A DNA stretch of 64,000 nt, taken from Xenopus tropicalis (Eukaryota; Chordata; Amphibia; Anura; Pipidae). The translations under genes were made by a program, and so were the position numbers. The notes beneath the pieces are model-generated. The model did no database searches. It was not told where the DNA came from and saw nothing but the letters and a program-made list of their open reading frames with translations. Each line of letters opens with the position of its first letter. Position 1 is the stretch's first letter. The stretch covers positions 139,065,545-139,129,544 of the forward strand of contig NC_030680.2 of NCBI RefSeq assembly GCF_000004195.4, given 5' to 3'. This document shows, one piece after another, positions 1 to 31,638 of the stretch.

Positions 1-1249
1 TATGTCACATTAACAGGTAATGAGGGAATTCTCCAAATGTTGGTTCAATGTGGTCCCAGGGGCCAAGGAAACTGTATAGGAAATATTACTGTGCCTCCCT
101 ATATACAATGCTGGTATGTGTTATTGTTGCACCAACATAAATAATAACGTGCTGCAGGACCCAGAAATAATGCAAAGAGGTAAAATGTAACACACGAGGC
201 CAATTTCTCCACTGTCCTTAATGCTACTAATAGTCTCTGTTTATGAACACTGTACTGAACATTGCCAAAATACTGCCCCAAGCAGTCCCTACATGTAGCG
301 GGCAAGCATGGCTTATTTTTGTTTGTGTGGCCACTTGTGTGCCCTCACAATGGCTAGTGGCATAGCACATGAGTCGGAATGTTTTAAAAACCATCCCCTG
401 TGGAGTTGTACTTTTGTGTTCAGCCGTGAATCCCAGTAGAGAACCAGTATTAAGAGATGGAAAATATTCTGTGTATTCTGTAAGTCGAAGTGTGGCAAGA
501 GTTTTGGTTCTGCATTATTTAGTGTACATAATAAATGGACTTTTGGATGCTAAAGAACTATCTGTTCATGTCAAATTGCATACAGTAAAATGGCTGTTTA
601 AAAAAGGACATCATCAACCCTGTCCTAGAAACCATAGAGGTAACCAGGGCCAGGGCTAGGGAGAAGATGCATGTGCCTAGGGGGCAACAGTGACATGGGC
701 ATGTACCTCTTCTGCCTGAATTCCTCTAGTTTGGCTTTCTCTAATTGTTTTTGTTTGCTCAGAGACACTGAGGGAGCACTATGATGTGCATCAGTACTCC
801 GGCTTGACAAGTGTTACCTACTGTAACAAGAAACTATACACTATATTAAACAAGTTTATCGAAACCCAGCTTAACAGCCATCCAAGGAAGATGTATAGTG
901 CCCCTTTTTTACCCCCTTAACCATCTAAATGTGCACAGGTTTCTTAAGGGGGAATTAACGCCACCCCACAGGCACTTTTAACTGTTAGCTTCAAGGCTCA
1001 CTATCTTTACAAGCTCCTGGCCCAAGGCTTGTCTATCACCACCAAGGAAACTGGGCATGGAAGAGAGACAGCCACTGTGTTGGTACTGTGAGTGCAGGGC
1101 TATAATATGGCACACTGTCCTTACGTGTATATACACAGTTACAGGAAGAAGGTATTAAAAGTGGTGAGAACATTTTTTTATTTAACATTACCGAATGATA
1201 AAAATGTATGTTCCATGTTTACTATATAAGGGATCCAATAACCATTTAC
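1..1249. other. setd5 intron, open at left edge
   Basis: I see no conserved setd5 coding segment here. A 61-nt exon-like piece lies at 707-767 on the minus strand (acceptor CCCTCAG, donor GTACAT) and can be read as a Lys/Glu-rich coiled-coil-like peptide. Joined to exon 17 it gives an immediate stop, so it is not a normal coding exon. The rest is AT-rich intron. Confidence 0.7.
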
Positions 1250-20878
<19,629 letters not shown>

Positions 20879-23628
20879 CTGCAAATAAACCATCGTCTTC
20901 ACTGGTTTTGTCCAAATCTGATATCTGATTTTTCATTTAGTTACATAAAAAAAGCAAAAATGACAATCAACACGTGTCTCAATATTCATCGCTGTGCATG
21001 TACCAAGGCAGTGGCTTCCAAACTGTAGGAGCTTTGTACCCTAGGAAGTGCCAATAAAATGAATTTGTGTGGAACAGCTATAAGGATACACAAATCTGAG
21101 GGTAAATGCTTATTTTATAGTATTATGTAGTTCTGAAACCAATCAAGGGTGACTGTTCCAACCACAGTTTCTTATACTTGTAACCATGTTATCTCATAAG
21201 ATAGGTGGGCAGGGGCTTGGTTACAGTAGTAGTACTCAGTGCTAAACAGAAATAACAGCTTTGGTCTTTATAGAGGGTAGATTATATGTTAAAAAAAACA
21301 AACAGAACTTGCTTCCAGATAATCCAAGGCCCAAGAGCAGCCAAGTCCAGGGGAAACGTTCTGATACACATCAGTAAGGCCAGGGCACACAATCCTCAGT
21401 CTGTTACACACATGCCAAACCAATATCAGGGTAAGGTAAACGGCAATATTACAATAAGGCAAAGCATTCAGAAAATGTGCTTAAAATTAGGATGAATCAG
21501 CAGAGCGGCTTTTGCTGGTAACTGTATATTTATGGGAACGGGTCTGCCCACTTTATGCTTTGCTGCAGACGTTGCACATAACCTTTCCCTCGGTTAGGCA
21601 ACCTCTCCGAAACCTCCATTCCCACATTGCAGCTAAGATAGTTTCACAATGGGCTCTTAGGATGACAGTAAAATCCCCAAGCTCAGTTTTTACAGCTTTA
21701 AAAGGGAAAACTAAAGGTCAACAAAGAATTAGGCTACATATGCTACACCCAGTGTTGAACTGGGCTTCTTCCAGGGCCCCACCACAAAATCTTAGACAGC
21801 AGAGCCATTCTCCAATCTATTGTAACTTCTCTCTTCACTCACTATTCTATTAATCACTTCTCCATACATACTCGGTCACCTATCCTTCCATTTCTCCACT
21901 TCATTATCTTACAGAAATGGGACTGGCCATGGTACAGGCATTCAAGGCAAATGGCTGGGTGAACAGAAGGGCCCACTGACACCTTGGGCCAGCCGATTCC
22001 CAGCACCTGCTCTGAGCTTCTGTCACTTACCTGAGCTTAGGGACTGTCTCACAAATACATTTATATACAATGTCAATAGCACATTATAAGGAAGATGGCC
22101 CAATAAGATCCCTTGGAGAACTGCTGTGGACAAATATGAAGGCCTATATCTGGGATCCCAACCTTTTTTACATTCAAATGTAAAAATGTTCCTAGGGGTG
22201 CCAAATATTGGCTATGATTGGTAATTGCATAGCCTCTATGTGGACTGGCAGCCTACAGAAGGCTCTGCTTGGCAACCAGTGAAAAACTGAATTTTCCATA
22301 AAATAAATTATGTACAGAGGGGGCATTACCCTCTCTCTTGGTACCAAGTACCACCATGCTACTCCTAGGTGTACAATTACACAGAGATGTGCAGTGTCAT
22401 GGGGGACATACATGAAAGGTTAATTGGGGGGAGCCATAAAATGAATTAATAGGTGCATTCAGAGCATGGGACTGTTCTTCACACACAAAGGGCCCTAGCA
22501 GAATACGTTCTTTGCGACTTGTCTTGCAGGGCTGTTTTCGACTTGTAAAGGCTTTGTGCTCAGTTGAATAGCAGTTTTGCTGCAAATTGTATGGCCTATA
22601 TTGTGACTTACATACCTGAGTTTAAAAAAAAGATGGTTGTTTTCGTGCAAATAGGTACATGGGGGAGGGGCAAAGGAACAACTTGGCACTTAATTTATAT
22701 TCAAGAGGTATTTAAAGTGACATTTTACCAATTGTGAATTTAGAAAACGATGCATGTATCACTATGTAATGAAAACCACATTTTTGGTTCAACCGTTTTG
22801 GAGAATATAGCAAGCCTGACGATATATCAGAGCAGAAGGTAAGTTCCTGAGAATCAGCATCATGGAAATCCCCTGCCTGGAAAAAAACCTTTTAAAATCC
22901 ACTCTGCTAAATACAGGATTTGGGGTACAGATAAAGACAGGGTCCATGAAAATAGGTCTTTTTTGTCCAGCAAAATCCAGGGCTGCCAGCAGTCATGGGC
23001 TAATTTACCAACTCAGGTACTAAGAACTATACTGCAGTCACTAATGGCAACGTATCGGCAATCAGTTTTGATCAGACTTCTATAAATTACAAGTAAATAT
23101 CTGAGCAAAAATCCAAGCATTTAGCATCTCTACTAGTGAACCAACCCCTAATGTTCTCTGTAAGCTATTAAAACCAATACAAAGGGATGATAAACAGGGG
23201 AAAAAACAGATACTGATTTTGTTTAGGGCAACAGCTACCACTATTTCCTTAAAAGCAGAATGTTCAAGAAAAGTAAGAGAACTTTCACTTCCCCAAACTA
23301 TTGCTTATGAACTGTAACCCATTCACATTTGGCCAAATTACTTTAGTTAAGTACACACTTAGATTCTATTATTATCTATTTAAATATACAGAAGAATTTT
23401 GCTTCCACACTGACATTCAAGGCCAAGAAAGTAGACGTATTCAATTATTTATTAAAACAAAAATGAATGTTACAATTTAGATTTACTTAATGTCAGCCTT
23501 GGAATCATAGCACCAATACATGGTTGGGGAGATCCACAGCTTGCGAGTAGCCAGGCCACAACTAAAGGATCACAGTCCATTTTCAAAGTCTATTATGCCT
23601 ACTGTAACATTAAGGGCCATCTTATCCT

Positions 23629-25128
23629 CTTATACCTGCTACAGGTGCCACAGTCATTGTTTCATCCCCACTGCTACTATAGGCACCATCTCTCCCTACT
23701 ATACCTGCTATCCCACAGCCCCAGTCCCTTCCCAGAGGCTATTATCCCCCCACTGCTACTATAGGCACCATCTCTCCCTACTATACCTGCTATCCCACAG
23801 CCCCAGTCCCTTCCCAGAGGCTATTATCCCCACACTGCTACTATAGGCACCATCTCTCCCTACTATACCTGCTATCCCACAGCCCCAGTCCCTTCCCAGA
23901 GGCTATTATCCCTCCACTGCTACTATAGGCACCATCTCTCCCTACTATCCCACAGCCCCAGTCCCTTCCCAGAGGCTATTATCCACCCACTGCTACTATA
24001 GGCACCATCTCTCCCTACTATATCTGCTATCCCACAGCCCCAGTCCCTTCCCAGAGGCTATTATCCCACTGCTACTATAGGCACCATCTCTCCCTACTAT
24101 ATCTGCTATCCCACAGGCCCAGTCCCTTCCCAGAGGCTATTATTCCCCCACTGCTACTATAGGCACCATCTCTCCCTACTATACCTGCTATCCCACAGCC
24201 ACAGTCCCTTCCCAGAGGCTATTATCCCCCCACTGCTACTATAGGCACCATCTCTCCCTACTATACCTGCTATCCCACAGCTCCAGTCCCTTCCCAGAGG
24301 CTATTATCCCCCCACTGCTACTATAGGCACCATCTCTCCCTACTATACCTCCTATCCCACAGCCCCAGTCCCTTCCCAGAGGCGATTATCCCCCCACTGC
24401 TACTATAGGCACCATCTCTCCCTACTATACCTGCTATCCCACAGCCCCAGTCCCTTCCCAGAGGCTATTATCCCCCCACTGCTACTATAGGCACCATCTC
24501 TCCCTACTATACCTGCTATCCCACAGCCACAGTCCCTTCCCAGAGGCTATTATCCCCCCACTGCTACTATAGGCACCATCTCTCCCTACTATACCTGCTA
24601 TCCCACAGCTCCAGTCCCTTCCCAGAGGCTATTATCCCCCCACTGCTACTATAGGCACCATCTCTCCCTACTATACCTCCTATCCCACAGCCCCAGTCCC
24701 TTCCCAGAGGCGATTATCCCCCCACTGCTACTATAGGCACCATCTCTCCCTACTATACCTGCTATCCCACAGCCCCAGTCCCTTCCCAGAGGCTATTATC
24801 CCACTGCTACTATAGGCACCATCTCTCCCTACTATACCTGCTATCCCACAGCCCCAGTCCCTTCCCAGAGGCTATTATCCCCCACTGCTACTATAGGCAC
24901 CATCTCACCCAACTATACCTGCTATCCCACAGCCCCAGTCCCTTCCCAGAGGCTATTATCCCCCCACTGCTACTATAGGCACCATCTCTCCCTACTATAC
25001 CTGCTATCCCACAGCCACAGTCCCTTCCCAGAGGCTATTATCCCCCCACTGCTACTATAGGCACCATCTCACCCAACTATACCTGCTATCCCACAGCCCC
25101 TTCCCTATGGCACCATCTCTACCTACTA
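23629..25128. repeat. minisatellite, 82-bp unit, about 18 copies
   Basis: The unit begins CACTGCTACTATAGGCACCA and includes CTGCTATCCCACAGCCCCAG and TTCCCAGAGGCTATTAT. CACTGCTACT recurs at steps of about 82 bp (for example 24149, 24231, 24313, 24395, 24477, 24559, 24641, 24723). Copies differ by C-run length and marker changes such as CAGCCACAG, CAGCTCCAG, CCTCCTATCC and GGCGATTAT. It is strongly C-rich on this strand. Plus-strand reading frames inside it are repeat artefacts, since 82 is not divisible by 3. Confidence 0.95.
24149..24801. repeat. 328-bp higher-order duplication inside the minisatellite
   Basis: Four units with markers CAGCCACAG, CAGCTCCAG, CCTCCTATCC plus GGCGATTAT, and standard (24149-24476) recur in the same order at 24477-24801. 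The amplification step was therefore four units long. Confidence 0.9.
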
Positions 25129-28006
25129 ATGGTATTATTCTAGTCCTGCTAACACACTAAATACATTTCTAAACACTCCTTACCAGATTGCCCACCATAA
25201 AACTCATCCCCAACATTCATGTGCTGCAATAGCAAATTCAAAAACATGACAAGTATTGAGCCTACACTTATAGGAGACAACTAATCCATCTATATTTCTG
25301 CAGAACCCTACTCTATTTCCTTGCCCTAAAAAAGCTCTACCAATGCTATTATGACCCATTAAGCAAGTCTGCAACATTTTTTTACACTGCACAATCCATC
25401 AAAAAAAGAGTTTTCGAGAACAAACCCAGGGGCCTACGACATAACAGTTTCTGAAGTGCCAGTCAATGTGACAATGTGCTATTTGGCAAGTCTCATCTGG
25501 GGTTTACATGCTTTTCTGGAGGTTATGAAAAGGTATTTGGGTTAAAGGTAAATCCAGTCTAAGAAACTATTACACAACAGCTTGGGGTCTCGTAGCTTCG
25601 GGGGTAACCAATCGCTGCAATCACTGAGTAAAAAGACCATTAAGCTAGAAACTAGGAATTATATCTGCTGAAGAAGCTTGGGCTTCTGGACCTGTTGGCA
25701 CAACTTGGGCAAACAGTGAATTTCGGTATCTGAACTTCCATTAGTCCCATGATGCAACTGCAGAGTTTCCAATTAAGACAGACACATTTTTGGGCAAACA
25801 TTTGAAAATAATAATACGGAAGTAAGACCCGCCAAAGCTTTACTCCGCTTCATGTTTCCTATTACCATGTTTGCTTCTAAGCTACTGAAGACCAAAGCCA
25901 ACAAGCCTGATTATTTCGAGCTCTACCCAAAGCTGATAATTAGCTTGTCAGCAATGTCTCTATTTCCTGCTTTGGCCATTAAAAACACATGATTATATTT
26001 AATGAAGATCCTTTTTACATGGGACCTTAACTAAATGACCTGATCTTGACAATCAGCTCTTTGGGATTCCACGTATCATTAAATAAAAACTGATCTCACC
26101 ACTAGATACACTGGCTATTTAACCCTTCGAATAGCATTGTACTAGTTCAAGTGGCAAATTGCTACTGTATCTGTATTAAAGGGCCATGGACAAAACTGCA
26201 CACAGAAATACACAGGCAATGGGCAAAAACCAAATGCATTCATTATGTTTGTGCCTATGATCGTTATTCAGGGATATAAGACCTTTGCAGGCCGGGGGAA
26301 ACGTAACAGAGACCCAAAGTGTCTGTAACCCTACAGTCTTGGCTTTGAGATGGAGAACTAACCGCTTTATCTTCACAAGGTGAAGGATGATGTGCCATGG
26401 GTCTTAAGCTAAGAGATGTTTAGAGACTGCAATGTCTATGGAGATATGGAACCTAAGCAACTGGTGGCTCATGTGACAGCATGTAATTGTATATACAGCA
26501 TAATAATCCATTCCCCATGGTAGCCGTATGGAGGTATTCAGAGTCTGCACAATTCAGCCTTTGCCTAACCGCTAAGCTGGCTGCCAAAGAAGCATTTTCT
26601 TTAGATGATGCATGATACATCTACGATAGCTTGCAAACATGATCATCACAAAAAACATTAGCCTGACCCAAAAACTTCCTGGGTCACGGTTACAAGCCTT
26701 TTAATTCTAAAAAGCACTGGGTTACTTGCTGGTTATTCCACCAGCTTAAATCAAATTCCATAACAAGGATCATTCTTTGTGTTAGAAGGATTTAAACTGT
26801 CTGGTACAAACTGCAGACATGTTTAACATAATTTGCTAATTATTAATGGGCACTTAACAACTTCTTTAACAATTAAGAAAAAAATGAATACCTACTAACA
26901 ACCAACAATGCAGAAAGTGTTCAAACATCAGCTTTTTGGCAATGGCAGGACTGCAACTGCCAGCTAACCACAACTCAGTCCATGTTGAATCACCAGATAC
27001 AGAATCTATTAAAAGGTCTATTTTTGGATAACACTCCCATTTGAAGCACGTATACAGCATGTAAGGCTCAAAGCCACCTACAGGGGCTACAGTAACCAAG
27101 GCTGCCTTTACAGTTGCACTGAGCATTCTGGGACTCAAGAGACAAAATGACTTTCCCCACAAGCGACCAATGGAAAAACAACCAAGGTCTAGGCCAAGTG
27201 TTCTGTAGCCCCTAAGTGGGATATACATTGGCTTATCTGGAGGACCAATCAGTACAGAAATATCAGTAAAATACAAGCTAAAAACCAAATGTGCCATAGA
27301 TCACGGGTACTTCAAGAGCCCCACCTCCTGTATTATCAGAGCAGGCTGCGCCCTCAAACACCAGTCGTTTTCTTAAGTCGACTCAGCTGTCAATGCAATG
27401 CCAGTGCTCCCTGCCCAAAGTGCCAGACACTGAAAAGGTTAATATGACATATTTTGCCCTGCCTGAAAGAGCACCCATTTCCGATAAGATGGCAGAATGA
27501 GAGAATGTCCCTGATGTGACCTAAATGCTGCTGAATTTTGTGCACTGCGCATAAGAGCTATCTCCTATGCCTCTATGAATATGCACCAAATCACTTGTGC
27601 TCCCTCTCTTTATTGATTCCCCCTCCTCTTCTCCTGTCCACAGCTGGCATTCTGCAGTAAGACTCCCAGCAGTACCCAGGCAGGCACGTTCTAACCTCTC
27701 AGCTACTTCTAAATCAATAGTGAGATTTGCAGCAATGCTGTCAGCTTGTGCTAATGGCAACCAGACTGGGTCGCCTCCTTTATCCTGTCCCCAGGAGGCG
27801 CTGTGATTTATCAGACACCTTTCTGTGGCTGGAGGAGCTATTGACCCCAAATCTTCCCACTGGGATTCACTCCATCGGTTCAGCTCAATTAGCCAGAACA
27901 TTTCATTCCACCAGAAGAAAACAAGATATTCCATTAACCCCACATATGCCGAGGTATAAAGGCTGTGGCGCTGAAGAAATGAAATCTAATAGATTAGGGG
28001 CATTAC

Positions 28007-28068
28007 CTTTAGACAGGCCAATGGCCGTGAAGTCCCAGTAATCTCTTCAGACCCAGTTCTTCGGAGAC
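28007..28068 (-). other. setd5: candidate non-coding 5'UTR exon of setd5
   Basis: A 62-nt segment lies between a good acceptor (CATTTTCTCATTGTGCAG) and a good donor (AAAG|GTAATG) on the minus strand. It contains two CpGs and no ATG. It sits between the CpG-island promoter and the start-codon exon, in the right orientation to splice into the acceptor at 20878. The assignment rests on splice-site quality and position only. No transcript was available and I cannot confirm homology. Confidence 0.45.
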
Positions 28069-29373
28069 CTGCACAATGAGAAAATGATTGGCTTTAATAC
28101 TATGACAACACTAGAAAACCAACATTCAAACGACTTGCTTTAAGGACCCACACCCAGGAGTGCTCACCCTGAACATTCAGAGAAGGTGTAAACAGGTCAG
28201 AGAAGCCAAAACGCCACTCCGGCACCCCCAGGGAGCTGGCATTTCAGAGCTGGCTAGCATGAACCTGGCTAAGTGAGCGCTGGCAGCATCCCTAGGAAAA
28301 GTGTGTGGCAAAGGATTTTCTTTCTCCTGCTGTCACACCCTCTTCTCTCTCTTCTTCCTGCTACAACTACGCACATGGTCTCCTATCGTTTCCTAGCCAT
28401 GTGTGTGCTGCAATGTGCATTAAGCGCCCTTTAAAATACTGTACAAGTCTCTTGGGAGGACTTGGTAGCCCAGCAGCAGATTGCTAGAGACAGCAGGTGT
28501 GCGGAGTCAGTTGCCCAAAGGGTACAGCAAAACACCTGAGATCCAAAGTGGGAAATATTGGATGTGAGGGCAAGCCAGGAATCACAGATGCAGGCGCTAT
28601 CCCTTATCACCGTACTAGGATTGCCAGCCAGGGGGGCCCGCGGCACCTCGTTTTGTTGATGTATGACAATGTAACGTCACTATAGAGAACAGGGGAATAA
28701 AGTGCTGCTCTATAAATAAAATAAAATGCACTGCAAAGAGTACTAATAAGGCAAATCCCTTCCTTCCCTCCCAGGATGTGTAATGATGCACGCAGCACAA
28801 TGCTCAGGAAATCACTGCACACCATGATAACCAAGGGACACAAAATGCCCCTGGATATTATCTGGTTAATGCTCCGACAGTCTGGGATGCAGCGAGTGCG
28901 AATACATAAGACTACTGAAGGAAGCAATATTAATTACGTCACTCTTTATTAAATCGGGTAGAAGCAGAAGACTTGGTGGAGCATGTTGGGAGCTGCACGG
29001 CAGTTTTGCAACAGGTGTGTAAGGCAGTAGTGCTCTTCTGGCTGATAAATGCTGCAGCAGACCTCAACACCAGATTAAGCACAGTGGCTTGGTATGGAAA
29101 GGGTTATCAGAGCAGCTCTTAAAAAATTACAGTGATAACCAAGCTGTTTCTGTAATAAAATGCATGAAAAAGAATAAAAATTGTTTAAAAAAAAAAAATT
29201 ACGGTGACAGTGTTGGGCAAAGAGCTGTAAGTCGGGATATGAAATTGCAGCTACTGATCCCGATCTGCGACATAAGTTTAACTATTCCAACACAGTCTCC
29301 TAGCAAAGAACCAGGTGTGCTGCAGGGCTATTAGGCCAAAGTACCAATCAGGGCCACTGGTACATGATATGTA

Positions 29374-29452
29374 GAGACCTGGTTTGGATTCCCGTCAACT
29401 TCATGTGACCTTGGGCAAGTAATTTTACCTCCCTTGGCCACAGGAACCAACA
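29374..29452 (+). mobile_element. MIR/CORE-SINE-like fragment
   Basis: It contains a B-box-like CTGGTTTGGATTCCCG followed by CATGTGACCTTGGGCAAGTA and TTTTACCTCCCTTGG. These match the order and wording of the MIR core (GGTTCGAATCC, then GTGACCTTGGGCAAGTC, then CTTAACCTCTCTG). No poly-A tail or flanking duplication is clear. Confidence 0.75.
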
Positions 29453-30130
29453 ATACGATATTGTTCTACTTGCAGTTCCATAGGAGAGCATTATTGGGAG
29501 CTGCACCGTCAGCAATATGAAAGGACTGAACGGCGACATCAAAAGAAATAGCCAGGAGAGAAGAACCAACAGAAGCAGAAAGGAAGGGGAAGACGTGGAG
29601 GGGAAAGAGAAGCAGAATAACATGTGTTTCATAAACTGTGCTCATGGGAAGATGGTGGGCCGGAGGGGCAGGTGTTTCTGCTCCATTGAACGTGGGGGGA
29701 AAGTAAACAAAGGAGTTTCCATGGGGGAGGGGTTAATAAAAGCAACAGTGAAAACCAATCATTTGCTCTTCCATAATGGAGCAAAGAACATATGGCTTTA
29801 AAATTAATAGTGAAAGTGGCCACTGCAAGATTGGTTTAGCTCCTGGGAGGGGACTTTAACCTCACAATTTTGGCCAGCAGTGGGGGTGTTTTAGACTACA
29901 TAGTGACTGCTTGGGGGGTGCCAGGAGCAAGGAGGGCTTGTTACCATAATGCATCCCCTAGATTGCCTAGATATACCCCCAAACAATGTAGGTCTCTATA
30001 AAAATATATCCCATAAACAAGCTCATATGTAAAACCCTGCTTCATTTAACAAAGCATTTTTATAAAAACATATTTTTTTTTAGTATTATGTGCTACTGGA
30101 AAATCCTAAATAGAAAACTCCCATTTTAAG

Positions 30131-30450
30131 AATTAAGGGCCGCCCCCTGGGACCATAGGATTCACAGTGCACACAAACAAGCCAAGGCACACATACATGC
30201 TAGGCACCATCAGCCAATTAATGGACAGAGTTCTGCCTTTTGCTCCCACACTACTTCCTGTTACAGTTAGAGCTGCATCACTTCCTGTCAGCTGAGCACA
30301 CAGCCCATCACTAAATGGCGGCTCAAGGGCAAGGATGTAAAATGGCAATATTTACTGATATATATATTGCAGTGTGGCAAAATTCTTTAATAGGTTACTT
30401 AACATAATATAAACTGTTGGTTAAGTATTCATTTTGGGGGTATAGTTTGC
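30131..30450. mobile_element. probable frog dispersed repeat
   Basis: It contains CACTTCCTGTTACAGTTAGA, CATCACTTCCTGTCAGCTGA and a 3' TTTGCCTTTAA end similar to T2-type termini. I do not recognise the family with certainty. Confidence 0.4.
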
Positions 30451-31194
30451 CTTTAAAGTCATTAGTAACAGGCATGGCTCGTATGGGCATCTGGCTGCCA
30501 GTGGAGAAAATGCCAAGTCTACTCTTAGGATGAATTATCAGACTTTATAGGTTTAAAACATCCAGTATATCCAATGTCTTTCTGTCTAAATCTCACCCAA
30601 TTCTGCCTCCAGGCTGCCCCCGTGAACACTTGGCACTAAAAGCATCAGCACCAGACTGGACCCTTCCTGGTACCAGCAAGCAGCAGCTCAGGTTACAGCT
30701 AAACAGTTGCATGTGCATAAATCTGCTTAATTGGGACAACCAGCAAGGAGACATTATGCCAACGGCATGAGAAATGACAAAGCGCTTGTGTTTTCATAGA
30801 CCCAAAAGAGTGCCCAGCAGTGCTTCATATGAAACTGGAAACAAAACAGCACCATTATAAACGAGCCACCCACACACAATGGTATAATTGGGAGATACTC
30901 AGCCAAGGCATGGGGGGTTTCTTCTATCAAGGAAATGTTTTCTATATAATCTTTTAGCTCATGTGATACCTTATCTGCCGGTAACTCCTAGAGATATATG
31001 TATAATCAACATACACACACATTTATTTTTATTAATGTTACAAACACAAATGACAGGAGGAAAACATTTTTCACAGGGGGAAATATATTTAGGTCAAAGG
31101 GGGGAGATAACATGGCAGCATATTCAAAAACTGCAAGTCGGAAGAGTTAAGGAAGCGGGGCTCCTGGGCTGAGTATAGCCATGGCTATGGTCAA

Positions 31195-31479
31195 ATAGTG
31201 TTTGAATTATTTGCCACATTCCTCTTCTGCCTCTACAGTTTTGCTATTGTTACTTTATCTTTCTAGTCAGGCCCTCTCATATTCATCTTCTGGGCCACTT
31301 CCTGGTTGCCAGAGTAAAATGTACCCTGGCAACCAGAGGTGCTGAAATTGCAAACTGTACATCTGTTGAACAAAAAAAGCTAAATAATTCAAAAGCCAAA
31401 AAAATAACACTAATGGCAAATTTTTCATCATCATCAGCTACATCATAACTATTCATGTAAAGGTGAACTACCCCTTTAA
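31195..31479. mobile_element. T2/Kolobok-like element, 5'-truncated
   Basis: It shares CAGGCCCTCTCATATTCATC, GGTTGCCAGAG and AGCTAAATAATTCAAAAGCC with the copy at 10867. It ends AGGTGAACTACCCCTTTAA, a clean TTAAAGGRR-type terminus in complement. Confidence 0.75.
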
Positions 31480-31622
31480 CTCTTATTTTTGACAATACAT
31501 GTGACAACACCCATGGTGGGTGGAGCACAGATGATCTTCTAAGCAGAGAGACTTTGAATCCATAAATCCACCACTTCAACATGGAATAAGGTGAGGAAGG
31601 GGTTAAATGACTGCCACCCTAA

Positions 31623-31638
31623 GGGGGGGGGGGGGGGG
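31623..31638 (+). repeat. G16 homopolymer
   Basis: Sixteen consecutive G. Similar runs occur at 53128-53140 (G13) and, as C, at 57292-57315 (C24). Confidence 0.9.

Larger units (their letters stand above)
20879..28006. other. setd5 5' intron, proximal part (7.1 kb)
   Basis: Holds a fragment of the 'TCCCAACCTTTTTTAC...CCTAGGGGTGCC' frog repeat (about 22150-22300) and the large minisatellite at 23629-25128. The remainder is unremarkable AT-rich intron with only short chance ORFs. Confidence 0.65.

Noticed and set aside
23520..23846. 108-codon plus-strand ORF
   Set aside because: Most of it is read through the 82-bp minisatellite; the unit length changes frame every copy, so it cannot be a conserved repeat protein.
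23629..25128. Possible CRISPR-like array
   Set aside because: Units are contiguous with no unique spacers, and the setting is a vertebrate intron; it is a minisatellite.
27521..27943. 140-codon minus-strand ORF
   Set aside because: No recognisable motif, no convincing splice borders, and the start and end lie in ordinary intron; treated as chance.
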